Positions 9,969 through 19,938 are shown, counted from the first letter of the stretch. The stretch: DNA of 64,000 nt from Mycobacterium sp. EPa45 (GCF_001021385.1 NZ_CP011773.1:2542001-2606000), one strand, 5' to 3'. Translations and numbers: made by a program. The notes: generated by a model from the letters alone, not told the origin.

Positions 9969-10198
9969 AGGATGAGCCGGCAACAGCGCTGCGACTGCAC
10001 ATCGATTGGACACGGTGCGACGGGCGCGGCCTCTGCAGCGAACTCCTACCGCAGCTGTTGAGCCGTGACGAATGGGGATATCCGCTGGTCCGTGACCGTT
10101 CGCGGGAACCGTCGGTGCCTACCCGGATGGTCAAACACGCCCGCCGTGCAGTCGCCCGATGCCCACGGTTGGCGCTGACTCTCGTCGACGACGATTGA
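9965..10198 (+). CDS. small ferredoxin, 3Fe-4S type
   Basis: 77 residues with CDGRGLC and a later CP (ARCPRLAL), i.e. the three-cysteine C-x5-C...CP pattern of actinobacterial 3Fe-4S ferredoxins that usually serve P450s or other single-electron acceptors. It starts within the stop of the NuoF-like gene (ATGA) and closes the operon, facing a convergent histidine kinase gene 18 bases away. The association with a NuoF-like reductase suggests it is the electron acceptor of that enzyme. Confidence 0.8.
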   Translation: MKDEPATALRLHIDWTRCDGRGLCSELLPQLLSRDEWGYPLVRDRSREPSVPTRMVKHARRAVARCPRLALTLVDDD

Positions 10199-10215
10199 GC
10201 AACGGCGACCTGAGC

Positions 10216-11349
10216 TCAGCCTGAGGACTGGTCGCGCGCGGCGGCCGGCGGCCGGATCGGCACCGCCACAGTGAAGGTGGTGCCCTGCCCGAGTCCGCGG
10301 CTGGCCACGGTGATGTGGCCGCCGTGGGCCTCGGTAAGCGCCTTGACGATCGCCAATCCGATACCCGAGCCTCCTCGGTGGCGATCGCGCGCGAAATCGG
10401 CGCGGTAGAAGCGATCGAAGACGTGCGGCAGATGCTCGGCCGCGATGCCGTCGCCGTCGTCGGCGACGCTGAAGGCCACCTTGTCACCGGCTCTGGTGAC
10501 GGTGACAGTGACGTGGCCACCGGAAGGCGTGTGGCGCAACGCGTTGTCGAGCAGGTTTCCCAACACCTGTGCCAACCGTTGCCGATCCGCGCAGACACGG
10601 GTTCCGTCGTCGACGCGGATGTCCAATGCCACGTTCTTCGCGGCGTAGCCGTCGGCCATTGCCGCGCCGACTGATCGGGCGATCTCGCCGGCCTCGACCC
10701 ATGCCGACGAGATCGTGGCGTGCGCTTCCTCGGCTTGGGCCAGGGCCGCGGCATCGGCAGCGAATCGCACCAGCCGACCGGTCTGGTCCCGCAACATCGC
10801 GATCGTCGGTTGGTCGAGGGTACGCACACCGTCCTCGACGGCTTCGAGGTATGCCTCCAATACCGCCACCGGTGTGCGGATCTCGTGAGCCAGATCGCCG
10901 AACAACTGGCGCCGGGACGACTCCACCGCTTGGAGCCGTTCTGCCATCTTGTTGAAAGCAGTTGTCAGGTCATCGAACTCGCGGCCAAGTCGAGGAGGGG
11001 TGACGCGGATGTCGTAGCATCCCTCGGCTACCGCGGACGCGGCGGCGGAGACCTCGGCGATCGAATGCTGCACGCGCCGGCTCAGGTAGATGGTGACGAT
11101 CAGCGCGGTGAGCGCAGCCACCGTGATCGCGACCGCGATCGACAGCGCGGTCGCGTATTGGTACGCCTGCTCGGCGTGATACTGCTCGTTGGACCCGTGG
11201 GCGACACCGGCCATCGTGAGATGCTTTCGGAACAGCGGTGGTCCGACCACAGACGCAACGACCCACGTGGTCACACCGCCGGCGATGAGGACGACGCTCT
11301 GGGCGAGCAGTAGCCGCCGGCGCATGCTGAATCCGGTGGATTCCCTCAC
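10216..11349 (-). CDS. HAMP-domain sensor histidine kinase
   Basis: 377 residues. Transmembrane helices at ~11-35 and ~66-88 flank a short periplasmic loop. HAMP follows (SRRVQHSIAEVSAAASAVAEG), then HisKA with His155 (FGDLAHEIRTPVAVL) and HATPase_c with LLDNALRHTPSGG, DDGDGIAAEHL and SGIGLAIVKAL. It starts four bases inside the end of its response regulator gene, so the two form an operon. The short loop argues for an envelope or small-molecule signal. No ligand can be named. Confidence 0.9.
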   Translation of the reverse strand: MRESTGFSMRRRLLLAQSVVLIAGGVTTWVVASVVGPPLFRKHLTMAGVAHGSNEQYHAEQAYQYATALSIAVAITVAALTALIVTIYLSRRVQHSIAEVSAAASAVAEGCYDIRVTPPRLGREFDDLTTAFNKMAERLQAVESSRRQLFGDLAHEIRTPVAVLEAYLEAVEDGVRTLDQPTIAMLRDQTGRLVRFAADAAALAQAEEAHATISSAWVEAGEIARSVGAAMADGYAAKNVALDIRVDDGTRVCADRQRLAQVLGNLLDNALRHTPSGGHVTVTVTRAGDKVAFSVADDGDGIAAEHLPHVFDRFYRADFARDRHRGGSGIGLAIVKALTEAHGGHITVASRGLGQGTTFTVAVPIRPPAAARDQSSG

Positions 11350-12101
11350 CGTCCGGCGCCCATCCGGTAGCCCACGCCTCGTACGGTCAACACGAACTTC
11401 GGTTCGGCGGGGTTGTCACCGAGTTTGCGTCGCACATGTCCGACGTGGACGTCGACGAGGTGGTCATTGCCCACCCACGGTTCACCCCACACCGCGTCGA
11501 TCAATTGGCGGCGGCTCCACACCACGCCCGGCCGCGAGGACAGTGCGGCGAGAATGTCGAACTCGGTGCGGGTCAACGAAATCGGTTCCGCGTCGAGAAA
11601 TACCTGGCGAGTGCCCACATCGATGGACAGTGGGCCGAACACGCGAGGCGGCAATTCAGCGTGCGGTTCGGCTGCCTGTGCCGCAGGTGCGCTCACCAGG
11701 CGCGGCCGGCGCAGCATCGCCCGGATTCGGGCGACCAGTTCCCGCGGGCTGAACGGTTTGGTCACATAGTCGTCGGCGCCGACCGACAGTCCGACGATGG
11801 TATCGACTTCGGTGTCGCGGGCGGTCAGCATCACCACGTACGCGTCGGAGAAGGTCCGCAGCTGTCGGCATACTTCCAGACCGTCGATACCGGGCAGGCC
11901 GAGATCCAGCACCACCACGTCCGGGTCGACCTCCCGCGCGACCTCCAACGCGTCGGCCCCGGAGAGGCACACCGTCACCTCGAACTGCTCGCGTTCCAGG
12001 TAGCTGGCGACCACATCGGCCAACGGCTTCTCGTCGTCGACCACCAACGCGCGATAACCCAGGTCAGCGCCCTGTGCCGCCGCCTGCGCTCTGAAATCCA
12101 T
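11346..12101 (-). CDS. OmpR/PhoB-family response regulator, partner of the 10216 kinase
   Basis: 251 residues from the ATG at 12101. The further upstream in-frame ATG would add 42 low-complexity residues. Receiver: VVDDEKPLAD, VVVLDLGLPGIDG and YVTKPFSPREL. Effector: winged helix ending in VHVGHVRRKLGDN and VRGVGYRMGAGR. A Pro/Ala-rich linker joins the domains. GGAGGG lies immediately before the chosen ATG, closer than ideal, so the start is uncertain by a few codons. Confidence 0.88.
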   Translation of the reverse strand: MDFRAQAAAQGADLGYRALVVDDEKPLADVVASYLEREQFEVTVCLSGADALEVAREVDPDVVVLDLGLPGIDGLEVCRQLRTFSDAYVVMLTARDTEVDTIVGLSVGADDYVTKPFSPRELVARIRAMLRRPRLVSAPAAQAAEPHAELPPRVFGPLSIDVGTRQVFLDAEPISLTRTEFDILAALSSRPGVVWSRRQLIDAVWGEPWVGNDHLVDVHVGHVRRKLGDNPAEPKFVLTVRGVGYRMGAGR

Positions 12102-12452
12102 CCCTCCATCGTGCCGTGCCGCCGACCCGCGCTGGAGAGTTGAGTCAATCTTTACCGAACCAACATCAATACCGCACCGACGCGGGGTGGTGGGCCGGTT
12201 GGGCGCACCGGCACGACGTGTCAGCACAGCCAGCGCGCCGTGTCACGGAAACGGTGTGAAACCACGCGGGGCCACTCGGAGATGTGCAGAACTCGTCAGG
12301 CGCTGAGTCGTTGGGACCGAGGTGAATTCGGCCCACGCGCGACAGCTCGGGAGGCCGCCTCGGACCTGGACCCTCCGCGGGCGCCATCCCGCGCCGTCGA
12401 TCGTCACCTCGCGCCCGACACGATCACCCGCGGTCCCGCAGCCCTTCCATCT

Positions 12453-12466
12453 GGGTGCAAGGTCCC
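12453..12466. promoter_or_regulatory. candidate DosR box upstream of nitroreductase
   Basis: On the minus strand the 14-mer GGGACCTTGCACCC matches 10 of 14 positions of the DosR core GGGACTWWAGTCCC (recalled consensus). It lies 112 bp before the ATG of an Acg-type nitroreductase, a gene type that is DosR-controlled in M. tuberculosis. Confidence 0.5.
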
Positions 12467-12577
12467 CGCGTTGAGAGCACAAAGACCTTGCAGGCCGGTC
12501 CCAGCGAGGTGACTTCTGACTCCTGGAATGTCGGCCGGCGCGGCATAGGGTTATCGCAGACGAAGGCGGTGATTGCC

Positions 12578-13561
12578 ATGGCCATGTCGGCGCTCGATCC
12601 CCAGGTGATCGCGAATGCGGTGGAGTTGGCGTGCCGGGCACCCTCGGTGCACAACAGTCAGCCGTGGCAATGGGTCGCGGAGGGGCCTTCGCTGAAGCTC
12701 TTTCTCGATGCCAGCCGGGTGCCGCACGCCACCGACAGGTCCGGCCGGGAGGCCGTCATCAGTTGCGGCGCCGTCCTCGACCATCTCCGAGTGGCTGTTG
12801 CTGCCGCAGGTTGGCAGACGATCATCTCGCGCTTTCCCAATCCGAACGAACCCGATCACCTGGCAACGATCGACTTCTCGGCGTTGGAGTTCGTCACTGA
12901 TGCGGTCCGCAGGCGCGCGGATGCGATCCTGGCCCGGCGCACCGACCGGTTACCGTTGGCTCCGCCGCCGGACTGGACGTCGTTCGAGTCGGTGCTGCGC
13001 AGCACGATCGACGCCGAGCGGGTGACGTTGCGGGTGCTGCCCGACTCGGTGCGCCCCCAGCTGGCTGAGGCTTCGCGGCTCACCGAGTCGCTGCGTCGCT
13101 ACGACGCCTCGTATCATGCCGAATTGTCCTGGTGGACAGCGCCATATGAGGTGTCCGACGGCGTTCCCTACAGCAGTCTGGTTTCGGTCGCCGAGCGGGA
13201 CCGGGTCGACGTCGCCCGGGTGTTCCCGGCCAATGAGCACCCCGGCCGGCGTCCGGAGGTCGAGTACGACCGTTCCACGATCGTGGTGTTGTCGACCAGT
13301 GGCGACTCCCGTCGTGACGCCCTCGACTGCGGCGAGGTGCTCTCCGATGTGTTGCTGGAGGCCACTATGGCCGGGTTGGCCACCTGCACGCTGACCCACA
13401 TCACCGAGCTGGAGGCCAGCCGCGACGTGGTCCGTGCCCTCACCGGTGCCGACGACGATCCGCAACTGCTGATCCGTATCGGCTTGGCGCCGGTGATAAC
13501 CCAATTGCCCCCGCTCACCCCGCGCCGGCCGCTGCAGGACGTGCTCGTGTACCGCGGTTGA
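12578..13561 (+). CDS. Acg-family nitroreductase-like protein
   Basis: 327 residues. Opens with the family segment AVELACRAPSVHNSQPWQW and contains SCGAVLDHLRVAVAAAGW, the RRTDRLPL core and a C-terminal half with TPRRPLQDVL. These match the Rv3131/Rv2032 (Acg) group of the dormancy regulon, large proteins with a degenerate nitroreductase fold thought to sequester or use flavin. ATG 12578 is preferred over the 41-codon longer frame because similarity begins just after it. The PRT-esterase gene follows after 37 bp, suggesting one transcript. Confidence 0.85.
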   Translation: MAMSALDPQVIANAVELACRAPSVHNSQPWQWVAEGPSLKLFLDASRVPHATDRSGREAVISCGAVLDHLRVAVAAAGWQTIISRFPNPNEPDHLATIDFSALEFVTDAVRRRADAILARRTDRLPLAPPPDWTSFESVLRSTIDAERVTLRVLPDSVRPQLAEASRLTESLRRYDASYHAELSWWTAPYEVSDGVPYSSLVSVAERDRVDVARVFPANEHPGRRPEVEYDRSTIVVLSTSGDSRRDALDCGEVLSDVLLEATMAGLATCTLTHITELEASRDVVRALTGADDDPQLLIRIGLAPVITQLPPLTPRRPLQDVLVYRG

Positions 13562-13598
13562 ACGTTCGGTAGGACACCGGAATGAATCGGAGTAACTC

Positions 13599-15641
13599 AT
13601 GACCACTGTGGCAACGGCGGCACAGCAGCATCCACGACGAGTCTTCCGTGACCGCCGGGAAGCCGGCCGCGTTCTGGCTCACCTGTTGGACGGCTATCGC
13701 GGTCGCGACGGTCTCGTGGTGCTGGGGCTGGCCCGCGGCGGCGTGCCGGTGGCCTGGGAAGTCGCCGCGGCACTGGGGGCCCCGCTGGACGCCTTCATTG
13801 TGCGAAAGCTGGGCGCGCCCGGGCACAACGAGTTCGCGATGGGTGCGCTTGCTTCCGGCGGCCGGGTGGTGGTCAACGATGATGTGATTCGCGCGCTGCG
13901 GGTGACACCGCAGGAGTTGCGGGATGTCACCGAGCGGGAAGCCCGTGAACTGGTCCGGCGCGAAGGCGCCTATCGCGGCGGACGCCCACCTCTGGATTTG
14001 GCGGGCAAGACGGTCATCCTCGTCGACGACGGTCTGGCCACCGGAGCGAGTATGCTCGCCGCCGTTCAGGCATTGCGCGAGATGGACCCGGCGGAGATCG
14101 TCGTCGCGGTTCCCGCCGCTCCGCAATCGACCTGCCGCGAATTCGCCGGTCTCGTCGACGATCTCGTGTGCGCGTCGATGCCGACCCCGTTCTTGGCGGT
14201 GGGCGAGTCGTTTTGGAACTTCGAGCAGGTCAGCGACACCGAGGTGCGGGACCTGCTTGCCACTCCGACGACCGGCATCGGCACCGCACGGCAGCGCATC
14301 GCCGAAACACCCGCGGAGGTGATCGCCCGCTGTGCGGTCGATGCTCCCGCCGGCGTACCCCCGCGGGAGGCGCTCGAGGAGATAGTTGGTGATGCGCGGG
14401 TCGTGTTGATAGGTGAGAGCTCGCACGGCACACGGGAGTTCTATGAGGCGCGAGCTGAAATCACCAAATGGTTGATTCAGGAGAAGGGCTTCTGTGCGGT
14501 GGCCGCCGAAGCCGACTGGCCGGACGCGTACCGCGTGAACCGGTATGTCCGTGGCTGCGGCGACGATCGCTCGGCCGACGACGCGTTGAAAGGATTCGAG
14601 CGTTTCCCCGCTTGGATGTGGCGCAACACGGCTGTCCGAGACTTCACGGGCTGGCTGCGCACGCACAACGCACAGTGTCGCGCCGATGGTCAGCGCGAGG
14701 CCGGGTTCTACGGCTTGGATCTCTACAGCCTGCATCGGTCGATGCAGGAAGTTGTCGACTACCTGGAAAACGTAGACCCCGCCGCAGCGCAACGCGCCCG
14801 AGAACGCTACGCCTGTTTCGATCACACCGGCGCTGACGACGGTCAGGCGTACGGCTTCGCCGCTGCCTTCGGCGCTGGAATGTCCTGCGAGCGCGAGGTG
14901 GTCGAGCAGCTGGTCGAACTACAGCGCAGTGGTTTGCAGTACGCACGCCGCGACGGACTTCTCGCCGAAGACGAACTGTTCTACGCACAACAGAATGCGC
15001 AGACCGTCCGCAACGCCGAGGTCTATTACCGCTCGATGTTCGGGAGCCGGGTTTCCTCATGGAATCTGCGGGACCAGCACATGTTCCAAACGCTCAAGGC
15101 GTTGCGCGCACACCTACATCAGCGCGACGGCGAGCCTGCTCGAATCGTGGTGTGGGCGCACAATTCCCATGTCGGTGACGCCCGGGCAACGGAAGTGGGT
15201 GCCGACGGGCAGCTTACCCTGGGGCAGCTTGTTCGAGAGGGGTACGGCGAACAGTCGGTGCTGATCGGATTCACCACCTACTCGGGCACGGTGACCGCCG
15301 CGAGTGAATGGGGTGCCGTCGCCGAGCGGAAGGTGGTTCGGCCTGCCCTCAACGGCAGCGTCGAAGAACTCCTGCACGAGGTGGATCGACCAGAGTTCCT
15401 GGTGTCTGCGCTCGTCAGTCGTGAAGCGGCCGAACCACTTGACACCGTTCGCCTCGGCCGGGCTATCGGGGTCATCTATCAACCCGCGACAGAACGGCAG
15501 AGTCATTACTACCACGTGCGGCCCGGTGATCAGTTCGACGCCATCATTCATATAGATCGCACGACCGCGCTGGAACCGTTGGAGCGCAACAGCGTCTGGG
15601 TCGAGGGTGAGACGCCGGAGACCTACCCGACCGGCCTATGA
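13599..15641 (+). CDS. phosphoribosyltransferase-erythromycin esterase fusion, Rv2030c-like
   Basis: 680 residues, the length of Rv2030c in M. tuberculosis (681 as I recall). Residues ~14-215 are a type I phosphoribosyltransferase: [17 protein letters not shown], and the PRPP loop [15 protein letters not shown]. Residues ~235-680 are an erythromycin-esterase-like domain ([47 protein letters not shown]). The reaction of the fusion is not known; known homologues belong to the DosR regulon. GGAG lies close before the ATG, and spacing to the nitroreductase supports co-expression. Confidence 0.88.
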   Translation: MTTVATAAQQHPRRVFRDRREAGRVLAHLLDGYRGRDGLVVLGLARGGVPVAWEVAAALGAPLDAFIVRKLGAPGHNEFAMGALASGGRVVVNDDVIRALRVTPQELRDVTEREARELVRREGAYRGGRPPLDLAGKTVILVDDGLATGASMLAAVQALREMDPAEIVVAVPAAPQSTCREFAGLVDDLVCASMPTPFLAVGESFWNFEQVSDTEVRDLLATPTTGIGTARQRIAETPAEVIARCAVDAPAGVPPREALEEIVGDARVVLIGESSHGTREFYEARAEITKWLIQEKGFCAVAAEADWPDAYRVNRYVRGCGDDRSADDALKGFERFPAWMWRNTAVRDFTGWLRTHNAQCRADGQREAGFYGLDLYSLHRSMQEVVDYLENVDPAAAQRARERYACFDHTGADDGQAYGFAAAFGAGMSCEREVVEQLVELQRSGLQYARRDGLLAEDELFYAQQNAQTVRNAEVYYRSMFGSRVSSWNLRDQHMFQTLKALRAHLHQRDGEPARIVVWAHNSHVGDARATEVGADGQLTLGQLVREGYGEQSVLIGFTTYSGTVTAASEWGAVAERKVVRPALNGSVEELLHEVDRPEFLVSALVSREAAEPLDTVRLGRAIGVIYQPATERQSHYYHVRPGDQFDAIIHIDRTTALEPLERNSVWVEGETPETYPTGL

Positions 15642-15729
15642 GCGGGCAGCGCCTACCGACAAACCTGTTGCCACGCAGCGCCATAGATGCTGGAGGTGAG
15701 GCGCATCCGGCCACGCAGACGGCGTCCGA

Positions 15730-16380
15730 CTAGTACGCGGCGTGTTGGGCCGGTTCCTCCAGTTTTGCGACGAAGACTGCGGCCTGGGTGCGCCGCTCCA
15801 TACCGAGTTTCGCGAGCAGGCGCGAAACATAATTCTTGACGGTCTTTTCGGTGAGGAACATCCGGTCGGCGATCTGCTTGTTTGTCAGACCCTCACCGAG
15901 CAGTGTCAGCAGTGTCCGTTCCTGGTCGGTCAATCCGGACAGTGGGTCCGACCGCTTCGTCGTCCCGCGCAACTTGGCCATCAACGCCGCGGCGGCGCGG
16001 TTGTCCAGCAGCGACCGGCCGGCGCCGACGTCCTTGATGGCTTGCGCCAGCTCCATACCTTTGATGTCTTTGACCACGTATCCGCTGGCGCCCGCCAGAA
16101 TCGCGTCCAGCATGGCCTCGTCGCACGTGTACGAGGTCAGCATCAAACAGCGCAGGTCGGGGAGTTCAGAGAGCAAACCTCGGCACAACTCCACACCGTT
16201 GCCGTCGGGCAGCTGCACATCGAGCACTGCCACGTCGGGTCTTGCTGCAGGGATTCGTGCCATGGCCTGGGCGACGGAGCCGGCCTCTCCGACGATCTCC
16301 AGATTTGGATCTGCGCTCAACAGGTCGATGAGCCCGCGGCGGACTAACTCATGATCATCTACGAGAAAGACTTTCACCAT
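15730..16380 (-). CDS. dosR: dormancy response regulator DosR/DevR
   Basis: 216 residues, NarL/LuxR type. Positions match M. tuberculosis DosR numbering: acidic Asp8/Asp9, phospho-acceptor Asp54 ([13 protein letters not shown]), Thr82, Lys104 (YVVKDIKG), and DNA-contacting Lys179, Lys182 and Asn183 in [19 protein letters not shown]. DosR binds GGGACTWWAGTCCC-like boxes and drives the hypoxia/NO/CO response. AGGAGG sits seven bases before the ATG. It follows a USP gene by 39 bp, as Rv3134c-devR do, but no kinase gene follows it. Confidence 0.95.
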   Translation of the reverse strand: MVKVFLVDDHELVRRGLIDLLSADPNLEIVGEAGSVAQAMARIPAARPDVAVLDVQLPDGNGVELCRGLLSELPDLRCLMLTSYTCDEAMLDAILAGASGYVVKDIKGMELAQAIKDVGAGRSLLDNRAAAALMAKLRGTTKRSDPLSGLTDQERTLLTLLGEGLTNKQIADRMFLTEKTVKNYVSRLLAKLGMERRTQAAVFVAKLEEPAQHAAY

Positions 16381-16419
16381 GCTGAACCTCCTATGGGTCG
16401 GTGATCGGCGCTTTCGCTC

Positions 16420-17286
16420 TCATAGCGGGTTCTCTGGCTCGCAAATCAATACGGAGCAATCGGCGTGCTGAAGCACTGCATTGCCTGCTGCACCGAGTAG
16501 TTCTTGGATGCCGTGGCCTCGTTCGTGGGCAACTACCAGCAACTGGATCGAATTCCCCTGATCCATTAGGTAACTCAGTGAGTTGCCGTGCACAGCAGTC
16601 GTTGTGACGTTCACGTCCGGGTAGCTTTTGCGCCAGCACTTCAGGCGGCGTTCCAGTGCGGCTTTGGCATCTCGATTCCCGTGGGCGACGGCGTGCTCGT
16701 CGTGAATATCGGTATAGCGTGAGTGCCAGATAGTCAGCACCCGCAGTGGCACCCCACGGGAGCTCGCCTCGTCGAATCCGTGCCTTAAGGCGAGATCGCC
16801 TGTTGGACCGTCCAACTCAACGGCAACCCGTCGCTGTGCCGACGGCACCGGGTTGTGTCCCCTTACGACGGTCACTGGACACTTGGCTGCGGTCGCCAAG
16901 GCCATGGCGGTCGAGCCGACGTGGCTGCCGCGAAAATGATTCCGTCCAATCGCGCCGACGCACAACATCGCGGCACCTCGCGCGGCGTCAAGCAGTGCCG
17001 GCACGGGTTGCTGCGCAACGACCTCCCACTCGATCTTGACCGGCTTGTTGGTCGCCTCGACTGCGGAGGCCGCGCAACGCACGGCCGTCTGGGCCACAGC
17101 GAACTGGCGGGCGATGTGTTGCGCCCCCTCGTGCCCGCCATCAGTTGGGTCGAGGGCATAAACCAACCGCAGTGGAATGTCGCGGCGAACCGCCTCGTCG
17201 ACAGCCCAACAGGCGGCCTCGATCGCCCACCGCGATCCATCCACACCCACGACCACGGCGGGCGCGACATGTTCTCGTTCGGGCAT
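16420..17286 (-). CDS. tandem universal stress protein, Rv3134c-like
   Basis: 288 residues with two USP domains. The N-terminal one begins VVVGVDGSRWAIEAACWAVDEA. The C-terminal one ends with HGIQELLGAAGNAVLQHADCSVLI. The ATP-loop glycines are less regular than in the USP at 33756 (GAIGRNHFRGSHVGSTAM), so nucleotide binding may be weaker. Located directly upstream of dosR on the same strand, the same order as Rv3134c-devR, so probably the first gene of that operon. AGGA lies eight bases before the ATG. Confidence 0.85.
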   Translation of the reverse strand: MPEREHVAPAVVVGVDGSRWAIEAACWAVDEAVRRDIPLRLVYALDPTDGGHEGAQHIARQFAVAQTAVRCAASAVEATNKPVKIEWEVVAQQPVPALLDAARGAAMLCVGAIGRNHFRGSHVGSTAMALATAAKCPVTVVRGHNPVPSAQRRVAVELDGPTGDLALRHGFDEASSRGVPLRVLTIWHSRYTDIHDEHAVAHGNRDAKAALERRLKCWRKSYPDVNVTTTAVHGNSLSYLMDQGNSIQLLVVAHERGHGIQELLGAAGNAVLQHADCSVLICEPENPL

Positions 17287-17355
17287 TGACCGTTCCTGTC
17301 AGCTTGCCGGTTCTATTCGACGCTATCGTCAAATAAAGCCGGCACGCAGGGGCGA

Positions 17356-17383
17356 AAGGCCTTCGTCCCGGGCCACTGGTCCT
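17356..17383. promoter_or_regulatory. two tandem candidate DosR boxes in the USP-dosR/nitroreductase divergent promoter
   Basis: 17356-17369 (AAGGCCTTCGTCCC) and 17370-17383 (GGGCCACTGGTCCT) each match 9 of 14 positions of the DosR core, directly abutting. They lie 70-97 bp upstream of the USP-dosR operon and about 195 bp before the divergent nitroreductase ATG. That is suited to DosR autoregulation. Confidence 0.5.
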
Positions 17384-17576
17384 CAGCGGTCAGCCGTCGA
17401 CCCCCGGCCGGGGGACGTCGTCACGGGCAAGCCGGTAGCTCAGGGGCGTCGTGACCTTGACGAGTGCAGGTAGACCTGCGGTCATCAACTTTGATGACTT
17501 GGGGCTCTGGCCGACCGCGCCGGCGACCGGCATCGTCGGACTCGGCCAGCATCATCCACGGAAGGCCTTGGCCCCG

Positions 17577-18569
17577 ATGACGACGAATTTTCCTGACGAC
17601 GCAACCTTGCGTGCCGGGCTGGAGCTGGCCGGCCGCGCCCCGTCCATCCACAACACCCAGCCGTGGCAGTGGCGGGTCGGCCCGCACAGCCTCAATCTCT
17701 ATTCGCGTCTCGAGTTGCGGCTACCGCATACCGACCCCGATGGTCGTGACCTGATCGTCAGTTGCGGGGCTGCCCTGCATCACGCAACTGTCGCGTTGGC
17801 CGCATTAGGCTGGCGCACCACCGTCCACCGGACTCCGAACCCTGATGATCCCGAACACCTGGCGTCACTGCAGGTGCACCGCGGACCGCCGGCAGATACC
17901 GATATCGCCATGGCCGCAGCCATACCCCGGCGGAGGACTGATCGGCGCATGTACAGCTCGTGGCCGGTAGCGATGGGGGACATTGCCCTGATGGGCGGTC
18001 GCGTGGCGCGCCTCGGCGTCACGATGCGGCGGGTTGAACTGACCGATGATTTCGTCGAGCTGTTGCGACAGGCAATGCGCAAACATGGCGATGACACTGG
18101 CTATCTTGACGAGCTGATGGTGTGGAGTGGTCGTTACGCTGCGGCCGAAGGCGTACCCGCGCACAGTGTTCCACGACAAGACGGCGCCGTTGTACCGGGG
18201 CGGGTCTTTTTTGGTTCCGCGCTCGACCAACCCCACGGCGTGTCCGCGGCCGAAGACAACGGTGTCCTGCTCGCCCTCGGGACGGCGGCCGACGACATCG
18301 GCTGTCAACTGCGTGCCGGTGAGGCCGCCAGCGTCATCACGCTCACCGCCACCGTTCAGGGATTGGCCTCGTGCGCAGTCTCGGAGGTGCTCGAGATCGC
18401 AGACACCCGAGAAGCGGTGCGCGCGGAAGTGTTCGGCGGTGAACGGTTCCCGCAGATGTTGCTGCGGGTGGGGTGGGCACCGGTGAACGCCGACCCACTG
18501 CCGGCCACACCACGACGCCCGCTGTCCGATGTCCTGTGTCGTTTGGACGGCTCGGCTTTCCTGGGTTAG
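17577..18569 (+). CDS. Acg-family nitroreductase-like protein, Rv3131-like
   Basis: 330 residues, close to Rv3131 (332 as I recall). Contains LELAGRAPSIHNTQPWQWRV, SCGAALHHATVALAALGW, the RRRTDRRMYSSWPV core and TPRRPLSDVLCRLDG. Together with the 12578 gene it shows two paralogues on either side of dosR. ATG 17577 is chosen because the 42 extra codons upstream read as promoter DNA containing DosR-like sites. Cytosolic; ligand or reaction unproven for this subfamily. Confidence 0.87.
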   Translation: MTTNFPDDATLRAGLELAGRAPSIHNTQPWQWRVGPHSLNLYSRLELRLPHTDPDGRDLIVSCGAALHHATVALAALGWRTTVHRTPNPDDPEHLASLQVHRGPPADTDIAMAAAIPRRRTDRRMYSSWPVAMGDIALMGGRVARLGVTMRRVELTDDFVELLRQAMRKHGDDTGYLDELMVWSGRYAAAEGVPAHSVPRQDGAVVPGRVFFGSALDQPHGVSAAEDNGVLLALGTAADDIGCQLRAGEAASVITLTATVQGLASCAVSEVLEIADTREAVRAEVFGGERFPQMLLRVGWAPVNADPLPATPRRPLSDVLCRLDGSAFLG

Positions 18570-18624
18570 GGCCAACGCCTCGTGACACTCGCCGCCGGCG
18601 GCGTGAATGCCCAGGACCTCGCCT

Positions 18625-18644
18625 GCGGGGACCTTAGGCACTTG
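18625..18644 (+). promoter_or_regulatory. candidate DosR box upstream of Rv2629-like gene
   Basis: Contains GGGACCTTAGGCAC, 11 of 14 positions of the DosR core, 88 bp before the ATG at 18732. Among the best matches in the window. Confidence 0.6.
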
Positions 18645-18731
18645 TCTTGGCCGGCCGCCCGCGCGCATCGTGAGTCGAATCGGCCGAAATGTTCTCGGCG
18701 AATCGTCGAGCCGATCGGAAGGAGATCGCCG

Positions 18732-19850
18732 ATGACCAGCGCGACCATGTATTCACCATTGGCGCATAGGCTTCTTGCCGCGCGCAGCCCACTGGCATCG
18801 GTCTACTACGACGATTCCCATGACACCCAGGACGCGGCCGAGCGACTCCACGTGATCGAACGTGACGTCGCGCGAGAGCTTGAGCAGCGGGGTGCGCCGC
18901 TCACGCTCATCTCCTCGGTCACGCGAGCGATGAACGAGCAGCCGGCAGGTGAGCAGAGGAGTGGACGCGCTTTGGTCGTCGGCTTGCAGGGTACGGTGAT
19001 AGACGAGCACCTCGTGGTTGCGCCCGTCACTCCGCTGGTCCGCTTTTCCCAGCTTCCGTACATCGTTCCGCTGGTCGAATACGGAGCGGTCTGGGGCCCG
19101 TACATGGTGGTGGCCGTCGACCAGGTCGGCGCCGATCTCACCCGCTACCACGGCAAGTCCACCACCTCGGAAACCATAGTGGGTGAGGGATTTCCGGTCC
19201 ACAAGGCTGCCGCGGCGGGGTTGAACGCGTGGGGCGATTCCCAACATCGGGTCGAAGAGGCGGTGCGAAAGAACGTCCGCGCGGTCGGCGATCGCCTTAC
19301 CCGCGAGATGGACCGCGATCCTGTGGATTTCATCGTTCTCATCGGTCAGGACCGCGTGCGGGCCGAGCTGGTTTCGGTGCTGCCCCATCGGGTCGCTGAA
19401 CGAACTGTTCAACCTGGTGTCGGGTCCCGCCAGAATGGTGTGGATCGCGCTGTGCGTGCGGCTATCGCGCAGGAGTTGAACAAAAGACGCAGCATCAAGA
19501 CCGGTCGGGCGGTGGACCAGTACCAGGCCGAGACGGGCCGTGGGTCCGGCCTTGCGGTAGCCGGGCTCGCGGCGGTGACGGCGGCGCTGCGTGATCGTGC
19601 CGTCACAACTCTGCTCATCGGACGGATGCATGACGAAACTGTGCTTGCCGGAGACGATCTGACACTGCCCGGACCCGATCCCGAGACCCTGTCAGACTTC
19701 GCCATCGCGCCCACCCGGACCCTGCGCGCCGACGAGGCGCTCCCATTCTCGGCAATGGCAATCGGCGCCGACTTGGTCTGCGCTCCAGATGATCTGCGAT
19801 TGGCCGATGGAGTGGGGGCACTGGTGCGCTACGCGTCAGCCCAGCGATGA
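18732..19850 (+). CDS. Rv2629-like protein (bacterial eRF1/Vms1-related fold)
   Basis: 372 residues, about the size of Rv2629 (374 as I recall), a dormancy-regulon protein of the bacterial archaeo-eukaryotic release-factor-like group. Features: SPLASVYYDDSHDTQDAAER at the N terminus, a middle domain with LPYIVPLVEYGAVWGPYMV, and a late TTLLIGRMHD segment. The role is unknown; eRF1-like folds suggest ribosome or peptidyl-tRNA contact. ATG 18732 has GGAG eight bases upstream and sits behind a good DosR box; the 50-codon longer frame covers that promoter. Confidence 0.8.
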   Translation: MTSATMYSPLAHRLLAARSPLASVYYDDSHDTQDAAERLHVIERDVARELEQRGAPLTLISSVTRAMNEQPAGEQRSGRALVVGLQGTVIDEHLVVAPVTPLVRFSQLPYIVPLVEYGAVWGPYMVVAVDQVGADLTRYHGKSTTSETIVGEGFPVHKAAAAGLNAWGDSQHRVEEAVRKNVRAVGDRLTREMDRDPVDFIVLIGQDRVRAELVSVLPHRVAERTVQPGVGSRQNGVDRAVRAAIAQELNKRRSIKTGRAVDQYQAETGRGSGLAVAGLAAVTAALRDRAVTTLLIGRMHDETVLAGDDLTLPGPDPETLSDFAIAPTRTLRADEALPFSAMAIGADLVCAPDDLRLADGVGALVRYASAQR

Positions 19851-19938
19851 GCCGTAGCTTGTCCGTTCCGGCGGGGGCGATCCCGCCTGCGGTGCTTGTT
19901 GCCCAGGGCACGATGATTGCGGACTATCGCACGCTGAT

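Noticed and set aside
12455..12577. N-terminal extension of the first nitroreductase
   Set aside because: The extra 41 codons cover promoter DNA with a DosR-like site; family similarity begins at the ATG at 12578.
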